Below are positions 1 through 7,502 of a stretch of 9,895 bases of DNA, in pieces. The stretch covers positions 1 to 9,895 of the forward strand of contig JAUVPN010000072.1 in NCBI GenBank assembly GCA_030598645.1. Reading direction: 5' to 3'. Numbering within the stretch: position 1 is the first letter of the stretch; each line of letters starts with the position of its first letter. The notes beneath the pieces are model-generated. The model was given only the letters and a program-made list of their open reading frames with translations. It was not told the DNA's origin and searched no databases. A program made the translations under genes and the position numbers. This DNA is from Hyphomicrobium sp. (lineage in GTDB: Bacteria > Pseudomonadota > Alphaproteobacteria > Rhizobiales > Hyphomicrobiaceae).

Positions 1-98
1 ATGACGATGACATTTTTGCGATTCAGAAAGATGCCCGCCATGCCCAACGTAAACAGAGACGCCGCGACGGTCAGATAGTGCTCAACCCCAATTGTCAT
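1..98 (-). CDS. nuoK: NADH-quinone oxidoreductase subunit K, N-terminal part
   Basis: Small membrane-arm subunit of complex I, which with NuoJ and others forms the proton-translocating part. Only the first 32 codons are in the window; the gene runs off the left edge. The visible N-terminus has the family features: an HYLTVAA segment, then a hydrophobic stretch ([10 protein letters not shown]) and the conserved NRKNVIV, which leads into the second helix. The ATG at 98-96 lies 14 nt after the nuoJ stop. A GAGGG stands just before it, with rather short spacing. The key membrane glutamates lie beyond the edge and cannot be checked. Identification is by similarity to remembered alphaproteobacterial NuoK and by its expected place after nuoJ. 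Confidence 0.93.
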   Translation of the reverse strand, partial: MTIGVEHYLTVAASLFTLGMAGIFLNRKNVIV

Positions 99-112
99 CT
101 GCCCTCGCTTTG

Positions 113-754
113 TCAGCTCTGTCCATCAGGCGCCGGAATGACCGATCCACCTGATGGCACCTTGACGACCTCCACACTATCTTTCGGCGAGCGAGCAACT
201 TGCGCCGCGATCGACTGACGACGCACGCCGGCCTTGTGTTGAAGGGTGAGCACAATCGCCCCGATCATTGCGACCAGAAGAATGAGGCCCGCAACCTCGA
301 AGAAGAAGATGTACTTCGTATAAAGGATGTGCCCCAGAGCCTCGGTATTGGAAACGCCAGAATCGGTCGCTGGCATGGCAGCTGCAGGTTCATGCGCGAC
401 ACCAAGACCAAAACCGCGTGCTAGGAATAGCAAGATGAGTTCGAGCAGCACGATACCGCCGACTAGCAATCCGACGGGGGCGTTTTTGATGAAGCCAGCC
501 CTCAGCTCTGCGAAATCGACGTCGAGCATCATGACGACGAACAAGAACAGCACGGCCACCGCACCCACATAAACGATGATAAGAACCATCGCCAAGAATT
601 CGGCACCCAGAAGGATAAAGAGACCGGCCGCGTTGAAGAAGGCCAGAATAAGGAACAAAACTGCGTGCACAGGGTTCTTAGCAACGATCACCATAACGCC
701 GGCGACGACCGAGAACACCGCAAACAGATAGAAGAAGCCCGCCGTTAATGCCAT
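113..754 (-). CDS. nuoJ: NADH-quinone oxidoreductase subunit J
   Basis: Membrane-arm subunit of complex I, 213 residues, close to the usual alphaproteobacterial length. About five hydrophobic helices are visible near residues 6-26, 30-48, 52-76, 93-113 and 146-171. The third contains the conserved stretch [17 protein letters not shown] (Tyr62 and Gly64 in the region known for the pi-bulge of TM3). The C-terminal tail after residue 172 is polar and variable. I chose ATG 754 because homology starts at [11 protein letters not shown] and an AGGG lies 9 nt upstream. An in-frame ATG at 844 would add 30 residues (Cys/Arg-rich) with no NuoJ character. The gene sits 187 bp after nuoI and 14 nt before nuoK. 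Confidence 0.96.
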   Translation of the reverse strand: MALTAGFFYLFAVFSVVAGVMVIVAKNPVHAVLFLILAFFNAAGLFILLGAEFLAMVLIIVYVGAVAVLFLFVVMMLDVDFAELRAGFIKNAPVGLLVGGIVLLELILLFLARGFGLGVAHEPAAAMPATDSGVSNTEALGHILYTKYIFFFEVAGLILLVAMIGAIVLTLQHKAGVRRQSIAAQVARSPKDSVEVVKVPSGGSVIPAPDGQS

Positions 755-941
755 CGGTAAGAACCCTGCGCCCTCTCTTGTCCGCCGTTTTCGTTGCGCA
801 CTTGGCGCACAGAGAAACCCGAGCCGACAGCACGCTGCCTGCATAAGCCAGCGCTAGGGGCAATACCCCATGCACTACTACAATCCAAGCGGCGAGACGC
901 GAATGAGTGCAAAGAGTTTGCTCGGATGTACCTCTACATAA
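755..941. other. 187-bp nuoI-nuoJ gap without a convincing gene
   Basis: Longer than the 10-25 nt gaps elsewhere in the operon. On the minus strand it contains three small inverted repeats: ATGTA-gagg-TACAT at 939-926, directly behind the nuoI stop; GGGG-tattg-CCCC at 869-857; and TGCGC-caagt-GCGCA at 809-795. None is followed by a T-run, so they do not look like intrinsic terminators. They could be RNA processing or stability hairpins, or chance. A GTG-started 65-codon frame (875-678) opens here and runs into nuoJ in another frame; I consider it spurious. Confidence 0.4.
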
Positions 942-1430
942 TCAGCGGAAGGGTGCATCGAGCTCAAGGTTCCTTGCGATCTCCCGTTCCCACCGATCCC
1001 CATTGTCGAGCAGTCTCTCCTTGTTGAAGTAGAGCTCCTCGCGCGTCTCGGTCGCAAACTCGAAATTCGGTCCCTCCACGATGGCATCCACGGGACAGGC
1101 CTCCTCACAGAGCCCACAATATATGCATTTGACCATATCGATGTCGTAACGGGTCGTGCGTCGCGTGCCGTCATTGCGGCGCGGCCCGGCCTCAATCGTG
1201 ATCGCCTGGGCAGGGCAGATCGCCTCGCACAACTTGCAGGCGATACACCGTTCCTCACCGTTGGGATAGCGCCGCAGTGCGTGCTCGCCGCGGAAGCGAG
1301 GCGATAAGGGCCCGCGCTCAAAGGGATAATCAATCGTCTTCTTCTTGGAAAAGAACTGGCGCATAGAGAGCCCGAACGCAGATGCGAACTCCCAAAGAAA
1401 GAGGGCTCTGACGGACTGTCCAAGGTTCAT
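942..1430 (-). CDS. nuoI: NADH-quinone oxidoreductase subunit I (2x[4Fe-4S] ferredoxin subunit)
   Basis: Connects the NADH-oxidising arm to the quinone module by carrying clusters N6a and N6b. The protein has 162 residues, the typical alphaproteobacterial length. Two complete CxxCxxCxxxCP motifs are present: Cys62, 65, 68 and 72 in [16 protein letters not shown], and Cys102, 105, 108 and 112 in [16 protein letters not shown]. The N-terminal amphipathic segment (residues 1-30) and the [20 protein letters not shown] block are characteristic. Homology begins at [15 protein letters not shown], so ATG 1430 is the start. GGAG lies about 10 nt upstream. A longer frame from 1514 adds 28 Trp/Arg-rich residues not seen in the family. 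The ATG overlaps the TGA of a small upstream frame as ATGA. Confidence 0.97.
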   Translation of the reverse strand: MNLGQSVRALFLWEFASAFGLSMRQFFSKKKTIDYPFERGPLSPRFRGEHALRRYPNGEERCIACKLCEAICPAQAITIEAGPRRNDGTRRTTRYDIDMVKCIYCGLCEEACPVDAIVEGPNFEFATETREELYFNKERLLDNGDRWEREIARNLELDAPFR

Positions 1431-1633
1431 TGGGTACCGTCTCCAGGTGTCATCCCACGAGCACCTTCCCCCCGACGACCACCCCAATAATTGGAGATGG
1501 CGCCAGAGGTGCAATGGGTACGATACGGCTTAAGTGCGCCGCACGCTTCTGCAGCACGACTCGTCGATGCGGCGATATTCTTAGTGCCACTCATCTCAAC
1601 ACCACAAAACTCAAAAGTCCAAATACTTTGCAC
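1427..1633 (-). CDS. Possible small ORF in the 235-bp nuoH-nuoI gap
   Basis: The 235 bp between nuoH and nuoI hold a 68-codon frame starting with GTG at 1633; an internal ATG at 1594 would give 55 residues ([10 protein letters not shown]...). Its TGA overlaps the nuoI start codon as ATGA, the arrangement typical of translationally coupled genes. The predicted product is polar, with three cysteines, a Gly/Arg-rich tail ([10 protein letters not shown]) and no membrane segment. I do not recognise it. Against it: no good ribosome binding site precedes either start, the plus strand is also open here in two frames, and the overlap may be chance. Otherwise I see nothing in this gap, and no T-tailed hairpin. 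Confidence 0.25.
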   Translation of the reverse strand: MQSIWTFEFCGVEMSGTKNIAASTSRAAEACGALKPYRTHCTSGAISNYWGGRRGEGARGMTPGDGTQ

Positions 1634-1665
1634 TTCATACTTTCAAGATAAGCGAGCTATTGTCC

Positions 1666-2751
1666 TTAGCTGCCCGTCACCAAGAAACCCCCACCGAAAA
1701 ACTGAAGGACGGCTGCTACAGCCACAACCATGAACAGCGAAAGTGGAAGGAATACCTTCCAACCAAGCCTCATCAACTGGTCGTAGCGATACCGTGGCAC
1801 CATTGCCTTGGCCATAGCAAAGAGGAAGAAGACGAAAACGCTCTTGCCGACGAACCAGACGATGCCCGGCACCCAGTTAAAAGGCGTGACATCCACCGGC
1901 GGCAACCATCCCCCAAGGAAAAGGAGCGTCGCAAGCGCACACATGGTCACGCAGGACACGTACTCGCCAAGCATATACAGCAAATAGGGCGTGGAGGAGT
2001 ATTCCACCATGAAGCCAGCGACTAGCTCCGACTCGGCTTCAACCAGGTCAAACGGCGGTCGGTTCGTCTCCGCGAGTGCAGAGATGAGAAAGACGACAAA
2101 CATTGGTAGAAGCGGCAGCCAATACCAATCAAGCAGCGAATTTGGAAGTCCGACGTGCGTGCCCAGACCCGTTTTCTGCGCGTTGACGATCTCAGTAAGA
2201 TTCAGCGAACCGACGCACAAGATGACCGTGATGATCACGAAGCCGATAGAAACCTCATAGGACACCATCTGAGCCGCAGACCGCAGCGAACCCATGAAGG
2301 GGTACTTCGAGTTCGATGCCCAGCCCCCCATGATAATGCCGTAAACTGCCAGCGATGATAGCGCCAATAGGTAAAGGACACCAACGTTGAGGTCCGAAAT
2401 CACCCACTTTCCCAAGCCATCTTCGTTGACAGGGATGGCAGCCCACGCGGCAAGCGCAAACGTTGCAGTCGCGATCGGACCCAACAAAAAGACGCCCTTA
2501 TTGGCGCTGGCCGGAATGACCGGCTCCTTAAATGCAAACTTCAAAAGATCGGCGAAGGATTGCAGGAGTCCAAATGCACCGACGACATTGGGGCCGCGCC
2601 GCAACTGAACGGCCGCCCACACTTTGCGGTCCATCAGCAGTAGGTAGGCAACGACAATAAGCAGAACTACCAGAACGAATAGGCTCCAGCCGAGCAAACT
2701 CAAGAACCACAGGGCGTAGTCCCACCAGTCCTGATATGTGCCGTTACTCAT
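1666..2751 (-). CDS. nuoH: NADH-quinone oxidoreductase subunit H
   Basis: Membrane subunit (mitochondrial ND1 counterpart) that forms the entrance of the quinone chamber and the start of the proton path. It has 361 residues and about eight to nine hydrophobic segments, for example near 17-40, 87-106, 120-141, 165-182, 211-227, 259-280, 295-314 and 333-352. Diagnostic blocks are [19 protein letters not shown] (40-58), KEPVIP (75-80) and [20 protein letters not shown] (228-247). The last is the acidic cytoplasmic loop next to the quinone site, with Glu228, Glu238, Glu240 and Glu242 all present. The ATG at 2751 lies 21 nt after the nuoG stop. Its ribosome binding site is weak (GAGCGG very close to the ATG), so translation may depend on coupling to nuoG. 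Confidence 0.98.
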   Translation of the reverse strand: MSNGTYQDWWDYALWFLSLLGWSLFVLVVLLIVVAYLLLMDRKVWAAVQLRRGPNVVGAFGLLQSFADLLKFAFKEPVIPASANKGVFLLGPIATATFALAAWAAIPVNEDGLGKWVISDLNVGVLYLLALSSLAVYGIIMGGWASNSKYPFMGSLRSAAQMVSYEVSIGFVIITVILCVGSLNLTEIVNAQKTGLGTHVGLPNSLLDWYWLPLLPMFVVFLISALAETNRPPFDLVEAESELVAGFMVEYSSTPYLLYMLGEYVSCVTMCALATLLFLGGWLPPVDVTPFNWVPGIVWFVGKSVFVFFLFAMAKAMVPRYRYDQLMRLGWKVFLPLSLFMVVAVAAVLQFFGGGFLVTGS

Positions 2752-2772
2752 CGCCGCTCAATCGATCTTTTG

Positions 2773-4893
2773 TTATTCCGCTGCCGTCACGCGCGGTCCG
2801 GCACTCATGTTCTTCTTTAACGCACTCATCTCCGCCAAAACAGAAGAGGCACGCGCAATCGGGTTCGTTAGATAAAAATCGCGAACGGGTGAGGCAAAGG
2901 GCTCGTCGATCGTCGCGCCCTTTAGCTTCGCCAGCGCCTCAACGCCCTCACGGCCTGCAGGCGTCATAGCCTCGAGCCTGGCCAGCTGCGGTGCTACTGC
3001 GTACATGGCGGACCTCAGCGCGGTCAACGTATCGTAGGGTAGCGTGTGATCCAGGCGCGCCGAAAGCGCGCGCAGGATCGCCCAGTCCTCCTTCGCATCT
3101 CCTGGTGCAAAGACCGCGCGCTTGGTCAATTGCGCCCTGCCCTCTGTATTCACGTACGTTGCACTTTTCTCCGTATATGCGGCTGCCGGCAGGATGACAT
3201 TCGCCCGGTGTGCTCCCGCATCACCATGTGTACCGTGGTAGATGACAAAAGTTGAGCCTGCGCTCGCAGTCGATAACTCGACTTCATCAGCGCCCAGCAG
3301 ATAGAGAACATCGAGCTTACCCTTCGCTGCGGCAGCGACCTGGTCTTGCGCATCAAGCGCCCCTTTTCCCATTGGTACGAGGCCAAGGTCCAGACCGGCG
3401 ACGCGCGAGGCTGCCGTGTGGAGCACGTTGAATCCATTCCAGCTCGCGTCCTTGCCTTCTAAAGCGGCGAGCAGAATGCGTGCGGAAAGACCAAGGAGTG
3501 CTGCTCCGTCAGCACGCGAGTAGGCACCGGCGCCGATGATCAGCATCGGCCGCTCCGCACTTTTTAGATCCTTGGCAAAGGCATGCCGTCCTTCGGCTAC
3601 CTCTACGAGCGTTGTCCGCCCCGCGCCGAGATAGTCATACGGATAAGTCAGAGCCGCCTGCTCGCCGATGACGCCAACCTTAAGATGGCCGGAGCGCCAG
3701 CGCTTGAGGATGCGAGCATTCAGTACCGCCGCTTCGAGCCGCGGGTTGGTACCAACAAGCATGATGGCATCGGATTGTTCGATGCCGGCGATGGTGCTGT
3801 TGAAAAGATAGCTTGCGCGGCCAAGCACTGGGTCAAGCTTTGCGCCATCTTGACGGCAATCGATGTTTTTCACACCCAGCGCAGTCATCAGCTCCTTCAG
3901 AGCAAACATTTCCTCTGCGCCGGAAAGGTCTCCTACGATCGCTCCAATACGCTCAGGTTTTGCTTCCTTTAATTTCGTCGCCGCGGCGTCCAGCGCTTCC
4001 GCCCAACTAGCTGATCTCAACTTTCCATTTTCGCGCACGTAGGGTCGATCGAGTCTCTGCGTTCTCAGACCATCAGCCACGTGACGCGTCTTGTCCGAAA
4101 TCCACTCCTCATTCACATCGTCATTGTTACGCGGCAGAATTCTCATGACCTCGCGTCCGCGCGCATCCACGCGAATTGCCGAACCAACCGCGTCCATAAC
4201 GTCATAAGACTCGGTCTTCTCAAACTCCCAAGGCCGGGCCATGTACGACCATGGGCGGTGCGTAAGCGCGCCGACGGGACAAAGATCGTTCACGTTGGCT
4301 GACATCTCGGTGAGGATGCCATGCTCAAGGTAAGTTGTGATCTCCATATCCTCGCCTCGACCGATCGCACCAAGTTCTTCAACTCCGGCAACCTCGGTCA
4401 TGAAGCGCACACAACGAGTGCAATGGATGCACCGGTTCATAAAGGTTTTAATCAGCGGGCCAATGTACTTCTCTTCGACCGCGCGCTTGTTTTCAACAAA
4501 GCGCGAACCGCCGAACCCGAAGGCCATCGCCTGGTCCTGCAGATCGCACTCGCCTCCTTGATCGCAGATCGGGCAATCAAGGGGGTGATTGATGAGCAAG
4601 AATTCCATCACCCCTTCGCGGGCGTGCTTGACGAGCGGCGACTTGGTGGAAACCTCGCGGGGCGATCCGTCCCTGTTCGGCGGAAGATCGCCAACGCCCA
4701 TGGCGCATGACGCTATCGGCTTGGCAATACCAACAACTTCTACTAGGCACATTCGACAGTTGCCTGCGATCGACAGGCGCTCATGATAGCAAAAGTGCGG
4801 AATCTCGACGCCAGCCTGATGGCACGCCTGTAGTACCGAGGTGCCGTCCGCTACCTCAATCAGAGTGCCGTCGATTATGATCTGCTTCGACAT
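2773..4893 (-). CDS. nuoG: NADH-quinone oxidoreductase subunit G (iron-sulfur, molybdopterin-oxidoreductase-like)
   Basis: Largest subunit of the peripheral arm, 706 residues, carrying electrons between NuoF and NuoI. All ligands of three clusters are visible. The [2Fe-2S] N1b has Cys35, Cys46, Cys49 and Cys63. The His-ligated N5 has His103, Cys107, Cys110 and Cys116 in HPLDCPICDQGGEC. N4 has Cys155, Cys158, Cys161 and Cys205. The rest, from about residue 220, is the degenerate molybdopterin-oxidoreductase-like domain. I see no extra four-cysteine N7 motif, as expected for an alphaproteobacterial or mitochondrial type. The ATG at 4893 is preceded by GTGGGG, a modest ribosome binding site. It lies 21 nt after the small membrane-protein gene and 21 nt before nuoH, so it is in the same operon. 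Confidence 0.98.
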   Translation of the reverse strand: MSKQIIIDGTLIEVADGTSVLQACHQAGVEIPHFCYHERLSIAGNCRMCLVEVVGIAKPIASCAMGVGDLPPNRDGSPREVSTKSPLVKHAREGVMEFLLINHPLDCPICDQGGECDLQDQAMAFGFGGSRFVENKRAVEEKYIGPLIKTFMNRCIHCTRCVRFMTEVAGVEELGAIGRGEDMEITTYLEHGILTEMSANVNDLCPVGALTHRPWSYMARPWEFEKTESYDVMDAVGSAIRVDARGREVMRILPRNNDDVNEEWISDKTRHVADGLRTQRLDRPYVRENGKLRSASWAEALDAAATKLKEAKPERIGAIVGDLSGAEEMFALKELMTALGVKNIDCRQDGAKLDPVLGRASYLFNSTIAGIEQSDAIMLVGTNPRLEAAVLNARILKRWRSGHLKVGVIGEQAALTYPYDYLGAGRTTLVEVAEGRHAFAKDLKSAERPMLIIGAGAYSRADGAALLGLSARILLAALEGKDASWNGFNVLHTAASRVAGLDLGLVPMGKGALDAQDQVAAAAKGKLDVLYLLGADEVELSTASAGSTFVIYHGTHGDAGAHRANVILPAAAYTEKSATYVNTEGRAQLTKRAVFAPGDAKEDWAILRALSARLDHTLPYDTLTALRSAMYAVAPQLARLEAMTPAGREGVEALAKLKGATIDEPFASPVRDFYLTNPIARASSVLAEMSALKKNMSAGPRVTAAE

Positions 4894-4914
4894 CTACCCC
4901 ACGCAATCAAAACT

Positions 4915-5169
4915 TTATCGCGTTACAATTGCTAGAAGAGTGAGCCCGCCAAGAAACGCTACAAGCGACAGCCAACCTTTGGCGTACGGCGACAAAGGAA
5001 CATCCCAGAACTTTGCCTTGATCCATAGTCCTGCGCCATAGCCTACTACAAGACCGAGTGTTGCTCCGAGCCAACCCCAAAGGAAATAGCCGACAACCGC
5101 ACCGGCGACTGCACCGCCCATCGAAAAGAGCGAAAACGATGCGATTATCAGCGCCAGCAGGTCTACCAC
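4915..5169 (-). CDS. Small glycine-zipper membrane protein, unidentified
   Basis: Predicted 84-residue, almost wholly hydrophobic protein of unknown function. I do not recognise a named family. Three membrane segments are likely, about residues 4-30, 33-50 and 65-82, with a short polar loop KAKFWDVPLSPYAKG between the second and third. Glycines fall in register as GxxxGxxxG at 19, 23 and 27, and GxxxGxxxGxxxG at 35, 39, 43 and 47. Such glycine zippers favour tight helix packing or oligomerisation. The start is GTG 5169, with AGGA 8 nt upstream. The gene begins 24 nt after nuoF and ends 21 nt before nuoG, so it is almost certainly a real, co-expressed gene. A role as accessory or assembly factor for complex I is inference from position only. 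Confidence 0.8.
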   Translation of the reverse strand: MVDLLALIIASFSLFSMGGAVAGAVVGYFLWGWLGATLGLVVGYGAGLWIKAKFWDVPLSPYAKGWLSLVAFLGGLTLLAIVTR

Positions 5170-5193
5170 TGTATGATCCTTTGCAGACTTGTT

Positions 5194-6477
5194 TCACTCA
5201 GCTGCCTCTTTTAGCGCGGCCTGATACCGTTCAATGCGATCCTCGATAACGTCGCGGAAGTTGCGGATAAGGCCTTGTACGGGCCAAGCCGCGGCATCGC
5301 CTAACGCGCAGATGGTATGGCTCTCGACTTGCTTAGTTACATCGAACAGCAAGTCAATTTCGCGTTTTTCTGCCTCGCCGCGCTGCATGCGTTCCAGCAC
5401 ACGATACATCCAACCCGTTCCCTCGCGGCACGGCGTGCACTGACCGCAAGACTCGTGCTTGTAGAAGTAAGCAATGCGAGTGATAGCCTTGATCGGGTCG
5501 GTTGACTTATCCATAACAATAATGCACCCGGTGCCCAGCCCCGATTTCAACTTCGTGAGAGCATCGAAGTCGAGCGTTAGGTCTTGGCATTGCTCTGCCC
5601 GGATTAACGGCATCGAAGAGCCCCCCGGGATCACCGCTAGTAGATTGTCCCACCCCCCTCGCACGCCGCCTGCATGCCTATCAAGTAGCTCTCTTAGGGG
5701 TATGCCCATCTCCTCCTCAACGACACAGGGCCGCTCCACGTGGCCGGAGATCTGGAACAGCTTGGTGCCGGCGCTATTGGGGACCCCGAGCGCAGCAAAC
5801 CAATCACCACCACGTCGCAGAATGTCAGGAACGCAGGCGATGCTCTCTACGTTATTGACCGTCGTTGGGGAGCCATAAATCCCGCAGGCCGCCGGGAACG
5901 GTGGCTTAAGGCGAGGCATACCTTTTTTGCCCTCGATGCTCTCCAAAAGGGCTGTTTCCTCTCCACAAATGTAAGCGCCTGCACCGTGGTGAACGATGAT
6001 ATCTAGGTCCCAGCCGTTAACATTGTTCTTGCCGATCAGCTTTGCGGCATAGGCCTCATCAACTGCCGTCTGAAGATGTTCACGCTCGCGCATGAACTCG
6101 CCACGAATGTAGATGAAGGCCGTATGTGCCCGCATAGCAAAGCAGGCAAGCAAAATGCCCTCAATCAAAAGATGCGGATCGTGGCGCATAATTTCCCGGT
6201 CCTTGCAGGAGCCGGGCTCGCTCTCGTCGGCATTGACCGCGAGGTAGGATGGACGTGGATCGTTCTTAGGCATAAAGGACCACTTTAAGCCAGTGGGGAA
6301 ACCTGCCCCACCACGACCTCGAAGCCCTGACGTCTTTACCTCATTGATGATCCAGTCGTGACCCTTCTCAATCAGCGTCTTGGTATCAGACCACGCGCCG
6401 CGCGCCCGAGCGCCCTTAAGGCGCCAATCCTGAAAGCCGTAGAGGTTGCGGAAAATGCGATCCTTGTCTTCAAGCAT
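5194..6477 (-). CDS. nuoF: NADH-quinone oxidoreductase subunit F (NADH/FMN-binding)
   Basis: Catalytic NADH dehydrogenase subunit (51-kDa type), 427 residues, the typical length. It binds NADH and FMN and carries [4Fe-4S] cluster N3. Seen in order: the glycine-rich [10 protein letters not shown] (54-63) of the nucleotide/FMN site; NADESEPG (82-89); [18 protein letters not shown] (167-184); and the N3 ligands Cys344, Cys347, Cys350 and Cys390 in [12 protein letters not shown] and [13 protein letters not shown]. The ATG at 6477 has GAGG 9 nt upstream and lies 20 nt after the nuoE stop. The N-terminus [14 protein letters not shown] matches the rhizobial form. It works with NuoE and NuoG as the NADH-oxidising module in the cytoplasm. 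Confidence 0.98.
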   Translation of the reverse strand: MLEDKDRIFRNLYGFQDWRLKGARARGAWSDTKTLIEKGHDWIINEVKTSGLRGRGGAGFPTGLKWSFMPKNDPRPSYLAVNADESEPGSCKDREIMRHDPHLLIEGILLACFAMRAHTAFIYIRGEFMREREHLQTAVDEAYAAKLIGKNNVNGWDLDIIVHHGAGAYICGEETALLESIEGKKGMPRLKPPFPAACGIYGSPTTVNNVESIACVPDILRRGGDWFAALGVPNSAGTKLFQISGHVERPCVVEEEMGIPLRELLDRHAGGVRGGWDNLLAVIPGGSSMPLIRAEQCQDLTLDFDALTKLKSGLGTGCIIVMDKSTDPIKAITRIAYFYKHESCGQCTPCREGTGWMYRVLERMQRGEAEKREIDLLFDVTKQVESHTICALGDAAAWPVQGLIRNFRDVIEDRIERYQAALKEAAE

Positions 6478-6497
6478 TGCCCGCCGCCTCGTTTTCC

Positions 6498-7169
6498 TCA
6501 GACCTTAGCCGCATTCTTCTTGACCATATCCTTGAGTGTTGTGGGGCCACCCACTGGGCACGAGGCCTGCCGCCCAATCTGCGAACCGGGTTTGGGCGGC
6601 TTGCCTGTTTTCAACCCATAAAGCAGCTTTTCGAATAACTCTGAATCCAAGTCCTCATAAGTATCCCTTGCAATCATGACGACAGGCGCGTTGGCGCAGC
6701 ACCCCAAACACTCAACCTCTTCCCAGGAGAAGCGGCCATCGCCTGAGAGTTCGTGGGGCTTCTCCCCAATCTGCTTCTTGCAGATCTCTAACAGCACCTC
6801 TGAGCCACGCAGCATGCACGGCGTGGTGCCACACACTTGAATATGCGCAGTCGAGCCCACGGGCTGAAGCTGGAACATCGTATAGAAGGTGGCGATCTCA
6901 AGAACGCGGATGTAGGCCATGCCCAGCATGTCGGCGACAACGCGAATGGCCGGCTCCGTGCACCAGCCTTCTTGCTCCTGAGCGCGCCAGAGCAGCGCGA
7001 TCACCGCGGACGCTTGTTTGCCGGGCGGATATTTGGCAATGTTCTGTTTCGCCCACACTAGGTTCTCGGGCGTGAATTCGAACCTGAGAGGCTGCTCAGG
7101 GTAAAGGCGACGAACGGCCAAGGCTAGCACCTCTTTGAAGCGCGGCGACACCTTAGCGTCACTCGCCAC
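6498..7169 (-). CDS. nuoE: NADH-quinone oxidoreductase subunit E ([2Fe-2S], thioredoxin-like)
   Basis: The 24-kDa-type subunit, partner of NuoF in the NADH module, carrying [2Fe-2S] cluster N1a. It has 223 residues: a helical N-terminal bundle, then the thioredoxin-like domain. Ligands Cys113 and Cys118 ([11 protein letters not shown]) and Cys154 and Cys158 ([10 protein letters not shown]) are all present; Cys157 is an additional cysteine beside a ligand. The C-terminal tail ([20 protein letters not shown]) is the extension I know from rhizobial NuoE. The start is a GTG at 7169; a stop lies in frame 11 codons upstream, with no ATG in between. GCGAGG sits only about 4 nt before it. The gene follows the only long gap of the operon, so its translation may be controlled by the leader structures there. 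Confidence 0.96.
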   Translation of the reverse strand: MASDAKVSPRFKEVLALAVRRLYPEQPLRFEFTPENLVWAKQNIAKYPPGKQASAVIALLWRAQEQEGWCTEPAIRVVADMLGMAYIRVLEIATFYTMFQLQPVGSTAHIQVCGTTPCMLRGSEVLLEICKKQIGEKPHELSGDGRFSWEEVECLGCCANAPVVMIARDTYEDLDSELFEKLLYGLKTGKPPKPGSQIGRQASCPVGGPTTLKDMVKKNAAKV

Positions 7170-7181
7170 AGAACCTCGCGA

Positions 7182-7230
7182 TGCACCACCCGGCTTCGTT
7201 CAGTTTGGTGCAGCGCACATTTATTCCCCT
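7182..7230 (-). promoter_or_regulatory. Candidate leader of nuoE: six-codon ORF and 7-bp inverted repeat
   Basis: Directly before nuoE, a good ribosome binding site (AGGGG, 7230-7226) is followed after 5 nt by a six-codon ORF, ATG to TGA (7220-7200), encoding MCAAPN. Within and behind it is a perfect 7-bp inverted repeat, TGCACCA (7212-7206) and TGGTGCA (7188-7182), with a 17-nt loop. Its 3' arm ends a few bases before the nuoE GCGAGG. Ribosomes on the short ORF would disrupt the stem. An alternative reading of the same bases is a weak promoter: TTTACA (7249-7244), an 18-nt spacer, then AATAAA (7225-7220). Either or neither may be real. Confidence 0.3.
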
Positions 7231-7291
7231 ACGTCTAACCGACTGTAAACGCAAGGTCTTGACGTGAAAACTTGACTGGCAATTCAGGCCC

Positions 7292-7417
7292 CTAATGCGC
7301 GATGACCTTTTGGTCACGCCACTGCGTAGCGATCCGATATGCAGTATGACACTCACAATGCACGCAACGAAAAATACAGCCGACTTCCTCCATCACAACA
7401 GAAGACTTGTTCAGCAT
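7292..7417 (-). CDS. Possible 41-residue cysteine-rich microprotein
   Basis: An ATG-to-TAG frame of 41 codons lies in the nuoD-nuoE gap. A GTG two codons earlier could also start it. The product has Cys14, Cys18, Cys21 and Cys23, with His20 and His24 in GCIFRCVHCECH, followed by a charged tail (ATQWRDQK). The cluster could bind a metal, but I recognise no family. The ribosome binding site is poor (GACGTGAGC before the ATG). There is no homology evidence; the pattern may be chance. Confidence 0.2.
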   Translation of the reverse strand: MLNKSSVVMEEVGCIFRCVHCECHTAYRIATQWRDQKVIAH

Positions 7418-7502
7418 GCTCACGTCTGCGAACGGGGATCACAGCCCAAAGCAGATAGAATTTCGGAGCCCATCCGAGGTATATCAGCACACGTCCGCGA
7501 AG

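Larger units (their letters stand above)
7170..7502. other. 333-bp nuoD-nuoE gap
   Basis: The longest stretch of the window without a firm gene, breaking an otherwise tightly packed operon. On the minus strand, in transcription order, it shows: a small stem TCGGA-tgggc-TCCGA (7477-7463) without a T-run, hence not a convincing terminator; a 41-codon cysteine-containing ORF (7417-7292); a palindrome TGACC-aaaa-GGTCA (7316-7303); and the leader elements next to nuoE. A GTG-started 65-codon frame (7356-7159) overlaps the nuoE start by 11 bp. The codons just upstream of its GTG read as a hydrophobic helix (SAVFFVACIVSVILHIG), so it may be a remnant of a lost membrane-protein gene or noise. Confidence 0.5.

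Noticed and set aside
755..844. N-terminal extension of nuoJ from the ATG at 844
   Set aside because: The 30 extra residues are Cys/Arg-rich and unlike NuoJ. Family homology and a ribosome binding site support the ATG at 754.
678..875. 65-codon minus-strand frame with a signal-peptide-like start overlapping nuoJ
   Set aside because: Most of its second half lies inside nuoJ in another frame, there is no clear ribosome binding site, and the product resembles nothing known to me.
1431..1514. N-terminal extension of nuoI from 1514
   Set aside because: The 28 added residues are Trp/Arg-rich and absent from the family. The 162-residue form from 1430 has the normal length.
1660..2025. 121-codon plus-strand frame
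   Set aside because: It lies wholly opposite nuoH, is highly charged and rich in His, Lys and Glu, as expected for the complement of a membrane-protein gene.
3583..3972. 129-codon plus-strand frame (and a similar one at 4321-4710)
   Set aside because: Both are opposite nuoG, whose iron-sulfur ligands and domain order are intact, so they are shadows.
7463..7477. Stem TCGGA/TCCGA after nuoD as a terminator
   Set aside because: Only five base pairs and no following T-run. It would not be expected to stop transcription.
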